64,000 nucleotides of DNA from assembly GCF_002899675.1 (NCBI RefSeq), contig NZ_PKUU01000022.1, forward strand, positions 59,142 through 123,141, in the 5' to 3' direction. The notes beneath the pieces are model-generated. The model was not told the DNA's origin. It saw nothing but the letters and a program-made list of their open reading frames with translations, and did not search any database. Below, piece by piece: positions 53,242-62,081 of this stretch. The position numbers were made by a program, and so were the translations under genes. How positions within the stretch are numbered: position 1 is the first letter of the stretch; each line of letters begins with the position of its first letter. Source of the stretch: Clostridium sp. chh4-2. GTDB lineage: Bacteria > Bacillota > Clostridia > Lachnospirales > Lachnospiraceae.

Positions 53242-54126
53242 TTATGATTCAACGGTTGTATTAGCGATCTTCTCGTAATATTTAACGATGCTGGAATGAT
53301 CTTCTTTCTCATAACCGTCAGCCTTTAATCCCTGCATGATTTCCATTAACTGTCCTGTTAACGGCACTGGAGAGCTGATCGCATGAGCTGCATTTAATGC
53401 GTTGTTAAGATCTTTAATATGAAGTTCGATACGGAATCCAGGTTTGAAGTTTCTGCTTAACATCATAGGAGCTTTTGCATCCATAACTGTAGATCCTGCT
53501 AAACCGCCTCTGATTGCCTGATATACTAATTCCGGGTCTGTGCCGGCTTTTTTAGCAAATGTTAATGCTTCAGATACAGCTGCGATGTTAACAGCAACTA
53601 CGATCTGGTTTGCCAATTTAGCTACGTTACCGGAACCTAATTCACCAACATAAACTACGGAACCAGCCATAACCATTAATAAATCATAGTATTTGTCAAA
53701 TAATTCTTTCTTACCGCCAACCATAACGGATAAAGTTCCGTCGATTGCCTTTGGCTCTCCGCCTGATACAGGAGCGTCCATCATTTCAATGCCTTTTTTA
53801 GCTAATTCAGCGCCGATTGCTTTGCTTTCGGTTGGGTCGATTGAGCTCATATCGATAACTACTGTGCCAGGTTTTGCTCCGTCAGCTACGCCGTTCTCGC
53901 CTAAAACTGCTGCTCTAACGTGTGGGGAGTTTGGAACCATAGTGATAACTACATCACACTGCTCTGCAACTTCTTTACCATTCTCTGCGGATGCTGCTCC
54001 ACATGCAACTACGTCTGCAACTGCGTCTTTATTAAAATCACATACTACTAAATCATATCCTGCTTTAATTAAATTTTTGCTCATAGGTTTGCCCATGATT
54101 CCTAAACCGATAAATCCAACTTTCAT
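53242..54126 (-). CDS. garR: Tartronate semialdehyde reductase (2-hydroxy-3-oxopropionate reductase)
   Basis: A 294-residue beta-hydroxyacid dehydrogenase, same length as E. coli GarR, reducing tartronate semialdehyde to D-glycerate with NAD(P)H. It has the Rossmann motif GLGIMG (7-12), substrate motif DAPVSGGEPKA (117-127), catalytic Lys170 and Asn174 in GNVAKLANQ, and KDLNNAL. ATG 54126 follows GGAAGAGG. Codon use is strongly biased, with GCT, GTT and AAA common, suggesting high expression. It leads a two-gene unit with the DapA-type aldolase. Confidence 0.95.
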   Translation of the reverse strand: MKVGFIGLGIMGKPMSKNLIKAGYDLVVCDFNKDAVADVVACGAASAENGKEVAEQCDVVITMVPNSPHVRAAVLGENGVADGAKPGTVVIDMSSIDPTESKAIGAELAKKGIEMMDAPVSGGEPKAIDGTLSVMVGGKKELFDKYYDLLMVMAGSVVYVGELGSGNVAKLANQIVVAVNIAAVSEALTFAKKAGTDPELVYQAIRGGLAGSTVMDAKAPMMLSRNFKPGFRIELHIKDLNNALNAAHAISSPVPLTGQLMEIMQGLKADGYEKEDHSSIVKYYEKIANTTVES

Positions 54127-54305
54127 TTTAATACCTCTTCCTTTCAATCGTTCGAATAACTGGTTGTTTAGTTTCCATGATGAGGCCCGAAACCGCCGTC
54201 CGGCAACCCCAAGCTTCATCTCATGTCCTGATTATAGATTGCAGAATCCGGAAATGCAATCGGCGGTTTTTACAAACTGACTTTATATTTTTAAGCGAAA
54301 TAGAT

Positions 54306-54369
54306 AACGTTTCATTTTATGAAACAAAATCTCATCTTTTTAGTTTCATCCGCATTTCAACGAAACGTT
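54306..54369. promoter_or_regulatory. Palindromic operator candidates upstream of garR
   Basis: GTTTCATTTTATGAAAC (54309-54325) is a 7+3+7 palindrome. AACGTTTC (54306) and GAAACGTT (54362) form a wider inverted pair. They lie about 180-240 bases before garR in an otherwise gene-free 375-base gap and resemble sites used by IclR-type regulators; no such regulator is in the window. Confidence 0.4.
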
Positions 54370-54501
54370 TTCCCCTGAATTGTTTATCTGTAAACACAAA
54401 ATATTACACTGAAAAAGCCTGAAAAGCTGTGTCCAGTCCTTTTACCGGCAAAAACATTTCACAATTTCTGTCCGTGAAATCACCAGTAATTAATGCATCT
54501 T

Positions 54502-55359
54502 TCATAGAAGGCGGGCCCGGACTAATCCCATCTCCCCCAGCTGCATAATCCTGTACTTCTTCCCCGTATACATCTCCTGCATATACCGTGCAAATATCAG
54601 AGGATCTTCTCCGTTCCCCACAACCATATCGTAATGCATGGGCACCGTCAGATCCGCTCCGATCCTCCATGCAAAATAAGCCGCATCCCGGCAGTCCATG
54701 TTGCCAATAATCCCCCGCCCATGGCGTTCCGTATCCACTCCATTCACCGGAATGCAGGCCAAATCAATCCGGGAAAATGGTTCCAGATCGCGGATCAGCC
54801 GATCCGTAACCATGGTGTCCCCCGCATGATACATGGTGATCCCGTCCGCCTCCAGCACATAACCCAGATTCTTTTGATCTCCATTTTCGTCCGTCACATA
54901 AGTTTCATGGGCTGCTGCCACCGGATGAACAGAGACACCGTTTTTAAGGAAAATCACTTCCCCCGCTTTGGCTCCAATCACCGCTTCCGGCCTGATTCCA
55001 CCGTCAGTCAAAACCTCTTTTTCCGGCGCAGGAACGATGAACTGAAGCGACGGATTGGCCTGCTGCAGCGGCAGAAGGGTCTTTAGATTAATGTGATCCG
55101 CATGATTATGAGAGCAGATCACATAATCCAATCCCGTCCATTCCTCCCCGCTAAAAGGCGGCTCATAATTTCTCCGGCTGGTTCCGTCCGGGCTGCAGAG
55201 ATCATTTAACACGGGATCAAAGCAAAGGGTAATTCCCGCCCCTTTCACCGCCATTCCCATCTGCCCGATATACCAGAATGCCATCATGTGTTCCGGCACC
55301 ACTGTTTCTTTTAAATCGTTTAACAGTTCCGTTCCTTTTTTATACCATGCATATTTCAT
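54502..55359 (-). CDS. UlaG-like metallo-beta-lactamase-fold hydrolase
   Basis: A 285-residue MBL-fold protein of the L-ascorbate-6-phosphate lactonase (UlaG) type. The metal motif is SHNHADH (83-89), with later EADGITMYHAGDTM, and the DLACIPVNG region typical of this branch. The chosen ATG at 55359 has GGAGG 11 bases away, somewhat far but better than other starts. It is cytosolic. It may open a lactone or hydrolyse a phosphorylated sugar lactone. It lies between the garR unit and the pectin-type transporter and is separated from the latter by a terminator. Confidence 0.88.
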   Translation of the reverse strand: MKYAWYKKGTELLNDLKETVVPEHMMAFWYIGQMGMAVKGAGITLCFDPVLNDLCSPDGTSRRNYEPPFSGEEWTGLDYVICSHNHADHINLKTLLPLQQANPSLQFIVPAPEKEVLTDGGIRPEAVIGAKAGEVIFLKNGVSVHPVAAAHETYVTDENGDQKNLGYVLEADGITMYHAGDTMVTDRLIRDLEPFSRIDLACIPVNGVDTERHGRGIIGNMDCRDAAYFAWRIGADLTVPMHYDMVVGNGEDPLIFARYMQEMYTGKKYRIMQLGEMGLVRARLL

Positions 55360-55407
55360 ATTTAAATTTACCTCCGTTTCATACATTTGCATTCCGTGTT
55401 GAAAAGC

Positions 55408-55437
55408 GAAAAGAGCCGCATACAAACGGCTCTTTTC
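55408..55437 (-). terminator. Terminator after the sugar-binding protein gene
   Basis: GAAAAGAGCCG (55408-55418) and CGGCTCTTTTC (55427-55437) form a perfect 11-base stem with an 8-base loop. Read on the minus strand it lies just after the solute-binding protein stop. Confidence 0.85.
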
Positions 55438-55447
55438 ATCCATTCCA

Positions 55448-56833
55448 TTATTTTAAGGTTGATAAAATATCCTCGATCAAAAGCATCGCCTGATCTGTAG
55501 CCTGGTCTACTTTGGACGCATCATAGGAAACCGTTTCCACGGCATCCTGAAGCACGGCTGTGATTTCCGCATTGGTAGAAGCCGTATTCTCATATAAACC
55601 GGCATTTTCCTGAGCATACTGTGTTGCGATGATGATATTTTCATCCAAAATTCCTTCGCTCATGCAGATGTCCTGTACAGCCTTGTAAGGCGGCACTCCA
55701 CGGCAGTCGCCCAGCACTTTGCCGGCTTCTTCGTCCGTTAAGAGGAAGTTCAGGAAATCAGCTGCTTCCGCCGGATGTTCGCTGGTTTTCACAACCGCAT
55801 ACAGCTGAGACGGTTTCACCACGATGGATGTGTCCGCAGCGCCTTCCCTTACAGGAAGAGTGGTTGTCACATAGGTATCCTGAGAATCGGAAATTGCTCC
55901 TGCCATTAAAGAGGTCCAGGATAATTCAGATGTCAGGTTGCCGTTAATCCAGTCCGGATTGGTCCATACAGCGTTTAAGAACGTATTTCCTTCTGATGCA
56001 GGGAGGACAACTCCTTCTGTGTATAATTTAGCCACATAGTCCAAAGCTTCCTTCAGGTCGTCTTTTGTAAATCCCAGTTCGAAGCTGTCGTCAATCAGGA
56101 ATTTTCCTGTTTTCTGAATGATGTACGGGCGCATTACAAATTCCACAAGATCCACTTTATCAGCGTTTAAGAAATACATGTCTTCATTTTTCTCATGAAC
56201 GGTTTTTCCGATGGTTACCACATCGTCCCAGGTCCATTTGGTGTCCATATCGCAGGCGATTCCCATCTCGTCCAGTTTTGTCTTGTTCATAAGATAGGTT
56301 CTTGCATTCAAACCGCTTGGAAGTGTGATTAAAGTTCCGTTATATGTACAATAATCCTCAATTAAGTTTTTGTCAAATCCATCCACGTCATATCCGTACT
56401 GGCCGAGATCCACAAAGAAGTCTCCGTTTGCCACAAAATCGCCCATCCACGGCGGATTCAGCTGCACGATATCCGCACAGGTGCCGCTTCCCAGCTCGGT
56501 TGCCACCTTTTCGCGCTCGGATTTACCTCTGTATTCCGGTTCGATGGTGATATTGGGATGTTTTTCCTGATACATCTCGATTACCTTCAATGTCTTTTCA
56601 TGTCTTTCATCATTGCCCCACCAGGAAAAACGCAGTGTAACAGGTTCCTCTGTTTTCGCCGCTTCCGTGGATGCAGCTTCAGAAGAAGCAGCTGCCGCCT
56701 CTGTTGTTTTGTCTGCGGCCGCAGTTTGTGTGGCTGCCCCAGTGTCCTTCGAGGAGCCGGAGCATGCAGTTAACCCCGTCACTGCCATTAACCCCGCCAT
56801 GGAAAGAGCTGCCAACCGTTTCATTTTTCTCAT
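55448..56833 (-). CDS. Extracellular sugar-binding lipoprotein (family 1)
   Basis: A 461-residue SBP_bac_1 protein for a carbohydrate ABC importer. The signal MRKMKRLAALSMAGLMAV leads to lipobox LTAC, followed by an Ala/Thr/Glu-rich linker and VTLRFSWWGNDERHEKTLKV, typical of oligosaccharide receptors. ATG 56833 is next to AGAAGGAGG, with a TGCCGT/ACGGCA hairpin immediately before it. A consensus TATAAT lies at 56920-56925 and an 18-base motif at 56964-56981 just beyond it, implying activation by the linked YesN-type regulator. It probably serves the permeases at 59345 and 60184. Confidence 0.93.
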   Translation of the reverse strand: MRKMKRLAALSMAGLMAVTGLTACSGSSKDTGAATQTAAADKTTEAAAASSEAASTEAAKTEEPVTLRFSWWGNDERHEKTLKVIEMYQEKHPNITIEPEYRGKSEREKVATELGSGTCADIVQLNPPWMGDFVANGDFFVDLGQYGYDVDGFDKNLIEDYCTYNGTLITLPSGLNARTYLMNKTKLDEMGIACDMDTKWTWDDVVTIGKTVHEKNEDMYFLNADKVDLVEFVMRPYIIQKTGKFLIDDSFELGFTKDDLKEALDYVAKLYTEGVVLPASEGNTFLNAVWTNPDWINGNLTSELSWTSLMAGAISDSQDTYVTTTLPVREGAADTSIVVKPSQLYAVVKTSEHPAEAADFLNFLLTDEEAGKVLGDCRGVPPYKAVQDICMSEGILDENIIIATQYAQENAGLYENTASTNAEITAVLQDAVETVSYDASKVDQATDQAMLLIEDILSTLK

Positions 56834-56963
56834 AAATACCTCCTTCTGCCGTGCAAACGGCAACTTTCATCTTTGGAACCCCAGTTCCTATTACTTTGAT
56901 TCAGCAATTTGATATTCCCATTATAGCAAGTTTTACAGTTACAAAATATGACTCCAAACCGCA

Positions 56964-56981
56964 AAAAGGTATCACTATTTA
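56964..56981 (-). promoter_or_regulatory. Candidate YesN-type regulator site 1 (before binding protein)
   Basis: AAAAGGTATCACTATTTA on the plus strand, 16 of 18 matching the site at 61260. Read on the minus strand, exactly 38 bases separate it from TATAAT (56925-56920). The -35 position is non-consensus, as for an activator-dependent promoter. Confidence 0.7.
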
Positions 56982-56982
56982 C

Positions 56983-59301
56983 CTAGTTTTTGATAACGCC
57001 CAGGTCAAATGCATAGCGGTAATAGTGAAGCAGCGGAAGCAGCGTCTGGGCGCACCGCTTCGGCCCTGCCGGGCAGTTGTAGATTACGGTGTATTCATTT
57101 TCTTTGTATTTGGAAAAATCGTATATCGGCGGCTGGTTTTCCACAGTAATCCACTGAAACATTCCAAGCCCCTTTTCGATGTAGCCGCGGTTTCCGGTGA
57201 GTTCAAAAGCGATGGCCAAGCTCTCCAGCACCATTCCATTTAAATTCAGGAACCGGACTGCCGGATGCTGCTTGCAGAAAAACATATCCGCTCGCTTAAT
57301 ATAACAATGGCGGATGATATCTCCGATCACCACCATAATGGTATCCCTCACCTTTTCGACGGGACATATCTCATAATACTGGTAAAGTCCCACGATTCCC
57401 ACATGCATCATAAACGGAACCCGATCCAGATAATTATCCGGGTACGGTGTGGTCCAGCTTCCCTGTTCCTCGGCCCACCTGATATACACGTCCACAATCG
57501 GGCGGCAGGCATCCAGCCATTTTTCCTCGTAAGTTTCCTTATAAAGCGCCACAAATGTCCTCATCGCCCAGCCGATCTCCCTCGGCTCCACGGTGGCTGT
57601 GGTGTGATAGATGGGAAGTTCCATCAATTTCAAAAGGCCCTCGCCGATCGACCTGGCCGCTTCCAATCCGTTGGGATTGCCGGTCATGTGGTAATAGTCC
57701 AAAAATCCTTCCACCCATTGATGGCTGGGAACCGGCTGGCCGCTGATGTGGTCTACGCTGTGGGTATATAAAAGTCCCTGTTTGTTGGGCTGGTTGCTGT
57801 AGTGGCAGAGGTCCACATCGTACCAGTGTTCCACCCCGGCCTTCATATAATCAAAATATCTCCGGTCCCCGGTTCTGGCCAGCATGATCATAAAATTATG
57901 GGGCATATCGTATTCATTGTTGATCCAGATCAGCTCTCCCTTAGAACGTCCCTGCTTAATATATTCCCACTCCGGCCCGTCTCCGAAATTCAGCATTCCA
58001 AGCCCTTTTGCCCTGGAATCCACGTACCTGTATAAGAAACGCTCGGTCGCATAATGATAGTGGTCCGACACATACTGTCCAAATACCCTGGAGCTCATAT
58101 AACATTCCGCTTCCGGAACCGGCACCGCAGGCATCTCGAACTGATGGGCGCGGTCCACAAGCATTCTGTCATCTAATTCTACATCATGGAAATAAAGATA
58201 ACATCTGGAAGTTCTTGCCACTCCCTGAGGCACTTTTAACGGATTTCCCGCATCCGGCAGCAGATTGATCACAATGCCGTCTTTAGAAGTCTCCAATGCT
58301 TTCGGAAAGTTCTGATAGGCCTGATAGATACCGGCCGCAAGCGCATAATCTCCGTTATTCCAATCCGCTGTAAAAATGCTGAACAGCACCTCAGGAAACA
58401 TTTCATTGGCCGTATTCACCACAGTATCCGCTGTGATCAGCTCCTGAAGTTCTTCCTTCTCCGTCGCCTTTTCCGAATGGAAATTAAAACTGGATGTATA
58501 GATGCCGTGCCCTATCTTCTCCTTACTTCCCGATGGACGGATCGCCAGCCGGATGGACCGGATTTCCTCATACGGATAGTCCTTGTCGTATTTAAGCCCG
58601 GCCTGTTCATTGTTCAGCTCCATCTGTTTCCGTTCCTGCGCATGAGGGTCGTCTTCGCAGTTGATGAACTGATAGTCCAGATTGATCCAGGGTTTTCCGG
58701 CCCACAAAGTCAGAAGCAGGGTAAAATCAAACCACTGTTTGTCCGCTCCCCTGTGTTTTCCTCCGGCTCTCACCAGCGCCCTCACCGGGCCGCTCTCCAG
58801 CACTTCCCAGCCGTTTTGATCCAGTTCAATCCGGTACTCCCGGCCTTCTCTGTCCACCATAACCGGGCCCTCAATCTCCTCTTTTCCATAGATATGGTCC
58901 GCAGTCACGATGCGTTCAAACATACAGCAGCTGCCAGGAGCCGCCAGCTCCGCCCGAACCGCACCGTTATCCAGAATGGTGCATTCTCCTTCCTGCAGAA
59001 TCCTCACCGTATTTTCCTGTATCGCTTCGATTCCATGTTCCGACAGCTCCAGATAAAAATCCGTTTCCTCATTTTCAGGCAGATCCGCCAAAAAATGAAG
59101 AAGCAGCCATTTTACGGAACCATCTCCCCAGAATGCGGTGGCTTTAAACTGAGCCTGGCACTCTTTTTTTCCATCGTTAACCGTTAAAAAACGAATCTCC
59201 TCCGGCCTCAGTTCTCCCTGTCCGAAGGGCACGGCCGTGCTGGCCGGTTCTTTATCCTTTCTATATCGGGACACAATTTCAAAATGGATTGCTTTTTTCA
59301 T
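56983..59301 (-). CDS. YetA/PcRGLX-like protein, probable exo-rhamnogalacturonan-active enzyme
   Basis: A 772-residue soluble protein without signal peptide. The N-terminal part (FEIVSRYRKDKEPASTAVPF, WGDGSVKWLLLHFLADLP) matches the RIFT-barrel start of PcRGLX/YetA-type proteins; the middle and C-terminal regions look like an alpha/alpha barrel (GYIEKGLGMFQWI and repeated Trp/Tyr-rich helices). The family includes fungal exo-rhamnogalacturonan lyase (PL26), and B. subtilis yetA lies beside lpl transport genes, a similar layout to this one. It would act in the cytosol on imported pectin fragments. It follows the two permeases, with an ACCGCC/GGCGGC hairpin before its ribosome site. Family assignment is from memory; activity is unproven. 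Confidence 0.75.
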   Translation of the reverse strand: MKKAIHFEIVSRYRKDKEPASTAVPFGQGELRPEEIRFLTVNDGKKECQAQFKATAFWGDGSVKWLLLHFLADLPENEETDFYLELSEHGIEAIQENTVRILQEGECTILDNGAVRAELAAPGSCCMFERIVTADHIYGKEEIEGPVMVDREGREYRIELDQNGWEVLESGPVRALVRAGGKHRGADKQWFDFTLLLTLWAGKPWINLDYQFINCEDDPHAQERKQMELNNEQAGLKYDKDYPYEEIRSIRLAIRPSGSKEKIGHGIYTSSFNFHSEKATEKEELQELITADTVVNTANEMFPEVLFSIFTADWNNGDYALAAGIYQAYQNFPKALETSKDGIVINLLPDAGNPLKVPQGVARTSRCYLYFHDVELDDRMLVDRAHQFEMPAVPVPEAECYMSSRVFGQYVSDHYHYATERFLYRYVDSRAKGLGMLNFGDGPEWEYIKQGRSKGELIWINNEYDMPHNFMIMLARTGDRRYFDYMKAGVEHWYDVDLCHYSNQPNKQGLLYTHSVDHISGQPVPSHQWVEGFLDYYHMTGNPNGLEAARSIGEGLLKLMELPIYHTTATVEPREIGWAMRTFVALYKETYEEKWLDACRPIVDVYIRWAEEQGSWTTPYPDNYLDRVPFMMHVGIVGLYQYYEICPVEKVRDTIMVVIGDIIRHCYIKRADMFFCKQHPAVRFLNLNGMVLESLAIAFELTGNRGYIEKGLGMFQWITVENQPPIYDFSKYKENEYTVIYNCPAGPKRCAQTLLPLLHYYRYAFDLGVIKN

Positions 59302-59344
59302 CTCTATTCCTCTTTTCTGCCGCCTGGGCGGTATTTTGTACGTG

Positions 59345-60184
59345 TTAGCCTTTCAGTCCGGTTGTGCTGATTCCTTCTACAAAATACTTCTGTGCAAAGA
59401 AAAACAATACGATCAGCGGAAGTATGCTGATTAACGACATCGCCATAACCTTGTCCCACTGCACTTGGGAAGCGGTGTCAAGAGATGCGCGAAGCCCCAA
59501 AGACACGGGGAATTTCTTTACCGAACTGATATAGATCAGGGTGTTGAAAAAGTCGTTCCACGTCCACATAAACTGGAACAGCCCTGCCGAGAATAAAGCC
59601 GGCTTAATCAAAGGCAGAAGGATTTTAAAATACAGCCTTAGAGAAGAACACCCGTCAATGTATGCCGCCTCATCAAGTTCTCTCGGAACCCCCCTTAAAA
59701 ACTGAACGATCATGAAGATGAAAAACGGAAAACAGGCAAATGCCGCCGGCAGATAAAACGGCCAGTATGTATTTAAAAGCCCCAGCTTATTGAAGATCAA
59801 ATATCTCGGTATAATGATCACTGAATTTGGAAGCATCAGTGTGGAAATCATCAGCGCAAAACATAATTTTTTGAAAGGAAAACGGAATCTGGCAAATCCA
59901 AATGCCACAAAGGAGCAGGAAAATACCGTAAGGATCACCGTAGGCACCACCATGAGGAAGGTATTTTTAAAATACGTCGCAAATGTGATATTTCCCACGC
60001 CGTTCCAGCCTTTGATAAATGCGTCCATCGAATAAGAGGATGGCAGCAATTTGGTAGACCCCAGAATTTCCGCATTGGACTTAAAACAGGCAAAAATCAT
60101 CCACATAAAAGGAAACGTAATAACCAGCCCAATTGCAACCAATAAAAGATAAGCCAGCCCATTATATTTTTTTTCACGTTTCAT
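59345..60184 (-). CDS. Carbohydrate ABC permease 2 (LplC/UgpE-like)
   Basis: A 279-residue BPD_transp_1 permease with six spans. The EAA docking loop is ELDEAAYIDGCSSLRLYFKI, and the C-terminal QKYFVEGISTTGLKG is typical of MalG/UgpE-type subunits. ATG 60184 overlaps the stop of the partner permease by one base and has GGAGGTGA upstream. No ATPase gene is linked; such importers commonly borrow a shared MsmX-type ATPase encoded elsewhere. Confidence 0.93.
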   Translation of the reverse strand: MKREKKYNGLAYLLLVAIGLVITFPFMWMIFACFKSNAEILGSTKLLPSSYSMDAFIKGWNGVGNITFATYFKNTFLMVVPTVILTVFSCSFVAFGFARFRFPFKKLCFALMISTLMLPNSVIIIPRYLIFNKLGLLNTYWPFYLPAAFACFPFFIFMIVQFLRGVPRELDEAAYIDGCSSLRLYFKILLPLIKPALFSAGLFQFMWTWNDFFNTLIYISSVKKFPVSLGLRASLDTASQVQWDKVMAMSLISILPLIVLFFFAQKYFVEGISTTGLKG

Positions 60185-61104
60185 CAGAAGTCACCTCCAT
60201 CCTCATAATAGACCCATGCATCCGAAGATTTAAAGATAAACATGGTGAACACCAAAACAATGGCAAACAGCACCCAGGAGATTGCAGATGCATATCCCAT
60301 CTTAAAGTTGCTGAAGCCCTCCGTATATAATTTCATCCCGATCAGATAGGTGGATTTTAAAGGCCCTCCGTTGGTGATGACAAATGCGGAAGTGAAATTC
60401 TGAAGCGCATTGATGGACTGCATAATCAGGTTAAAGAAAATGATGGGCGTAATCATCGGCAGCGTAATATAGAAAAACCGTTTTCCCCGCCCCGCTCCGT
60501 CAATGCTGGCCGCTTCGTGCAGATCCATAGGAATCTGTTTCAATGCCGCCAAAAATAACACCATGGAAGAGCCGAACTGCCAAACCTGCAAAAGACAGAT
60601 GGTAAACATGGCCGTTCCCGCCTGCCCCAGCCAGTTGACCGCCGGAAGCCCCACCAAGGCCAGCAGCTTATTTAAGATGCCGTCCGACATGAACATCAGG
60701 CGCCATAATGCGGAAACCGCCACGCTGCCGCCCAGTATGGACGGAATATAGTAGACAGTCCTGCACAGGTTGATTCCCTTTAGCTTCATATTCAGCACGA
60801 TTGCAATCAAAAGAGCGAATAATAGTTTAGCCGGAACGGATATCAGCGCATATTCCAGCGTTACCAGGATGGACTTTTTAAAATCAGGATCAATGGTAAA
60901 CAGCCTGATATAATTATTAAGCCCGATAAATTTCGGTGCCCCCAAAACATTATACTGGGTAAAGGAATAATAAAGGGATGATAAAAACGGATAGAGCTGC
61001 AGACACAAAAACCCGATAAGCCAGGGCGAAATATAAAAAAGCCCCCTGAAATCCTTTAATTTCCACTGTTTTTTCGGCACAGACGCCGCTTTGTTTTTTT
61101 TCAT
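60184..61104 (-). CDS. Carbohydrate ABC permease 1 (LplB/UgpA-like)
   Basis: A 306-residue permease starting with a basic cytosolic segment (MKKNKAASVPKKQWK) and having six spans. The EAA loop is DLHEAASIDGAGRGKRFFYI. It pairs with the next gene to form the heterodimeric channel. ATG 61104 follows TAGGAGAGG. The promoter upstream carries the second copy of the 18-base motif, tying it to the divergent YesN/YesM genes. Confidence 0.93.
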   Translation of the reverse strand: MKKNKAASVPKKQWKLKDFRGLFYISPWLIGFLCLQLYPFLSSLYYSFTQYNVLGAPKFIGLNNYIRLFTIDPDFKKSILVTLEYALISVPAKLLFALLIAIVLNMKLKGINLCRTVYYIPSILGGSVAVSALWRLMFMSDGILNKLLALVGLPAVNWLGQAGTAMFTICLLQVWQFGSSMVLFLAALKQIPMDLHEAASIDGAGRGKRFFYITLPMITPIIFFNLIMQSINALQNFTSAFVITNGGPLKSTYLIGMKLYTEGFSNFKMGYASAISWVLFAIVLVFTMFIFKSSDAWVYYEDGGDF

Positions 61105-61259
61105 ACAAACCTCTCCTAACGTTCGCTTGCTTTACATTTTCTGCCGTATCTCATATAATGTAACCATTCAGAGGGGAAGGCATCTTCCCGCCCTCCCAAC
61201 TGTTATCATATAATCATGATATAATTATTTGAAATTTATTGAAAGAACTGCCAGCGGTG

Positions 61260-61277
61260 AAAAGGTATCATTATCTA
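61260..61277 (-). promoter_or_regulatory. Candidate YesN-type regulator site 2 (before permease operon)
   Basis: AAAAGGTATCATTATCTA, 16 of 18 matching 56964. On the minus strand, 38 bases further lies TATCAT, a near-consensus -10 box, the same spacing as at site 1. Confidence 0.7.
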
Positions 61278-61340
61278 TCGTTTTGCAGCAGTTATGCCGG
61301 CTTAAAATTATTCAGCTTTATACAATAGGGGGAAATCTGA

Positions 61341-62081
61341 GTGTATAACTTAATCATCGTTGACGACGAAAAAAATATCAGAGAGGGACTGGCTTATTGC
61401 TATCCGTGGGAGGAACTCGGTTTCCAGGTGGCGGCCATCCTGCCCGATGGAAAAAGCGCGCTCGACTATATACAGCGCTGCTGCGTGGACGCCGTATTGA
61501 GCGATATCCGCATGCCCAAGATGGACGGACTGGCTTTGGCCGAACAGCTTTATAAAGACTATCCGAATATAAATACCGTTCTTTTAAGCGGATACGCGGA
61601 ATTTGAATACGCCCGCACCGCAATCCGTTTCGGCGTAAAGGAATACATCTTAAAACCGGTAAAATATGAGGATATCATCAAGATATTTACGGAAATCAAA
61701 GAGAATCTGGATCTTGTAAAAGGGGTTAAAACCATCGACGAACCCTTTGCGGGATATTATGACCAGATCGTAGACCAGGTGACGGAATATCTGCAGGAAC
61801 ACTATAAAGACGCTTCGTTAGAAGAAGCTTCCCTGCTGGTATGTTTAAGCCCCAACTATCTTTCCAAGATTTTTAAGCGTAAAAAGGGCATCAATTTTTC
61901 CGAATACCTTTTGGATGTGAAGATGGAAAAGGCCGCCAAGCTGCTTAGAGATGTAACTTTGAAAACCTACGAGATCGCCTCGGAAATCGGATATGACAAT
62001 CCTAAGAATTTTTCCCGGGCATTTAAACAATACTGCGGCAAGACTCCAAGGGAATTCCGCGAACAGGACAAAAGCCTATGA
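61341..62081 (+). CDS. AraC-type response regulator (YesN-like), short form
   Basis: A 246-residue response regulator. The receiver domain has acidic residues IIVDDE, phosphoacceptor Asp55 in LSDIRMPKMDG, and Lys in YILKPVKYED. After only a short linker the AraC-type double helix-turn-helix follows (SPNYLSKIFKRKKGINFSEY, YEIASEIGYDNPKNFSRAFK). Relatives are usually much longer, with a middle region that is missing here. The start is GTG at 61341 with AGGGGGAAA upstream. It overlaps the sensor gene by ATGA. It probably activates the transporter and YetA-like genes. Confidence 0.93.
   Translation: MYNLIIVDDEKNIREGLAYCYPWEELGFQVAAILPDGKSALDYIQRCCVDAVLSDIRMPKMDGLALAEQLYKDYPNINTVLLSGYAEFEYARTAIRFGVKEYILKPVKYEDIIKIFTEIKENLDLVKGVKTIDEPFAGYYDQIVDQVTEYLQEHYKDASLEEASLLVCLSPNYLSKIFKRKKGINFSEYLLDVKMEKAAKLLRDVTLKTYEIASEIGYDNPKNFSRAFKQYCGKTPREFREQDKSL

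Noticed and set aside
58477..59187. 236-residue open frame on the plus strand
   Set aside because: It lies wholly antisense to the YetA-like gene, has no ribosome site and its translation looks like no protein family.
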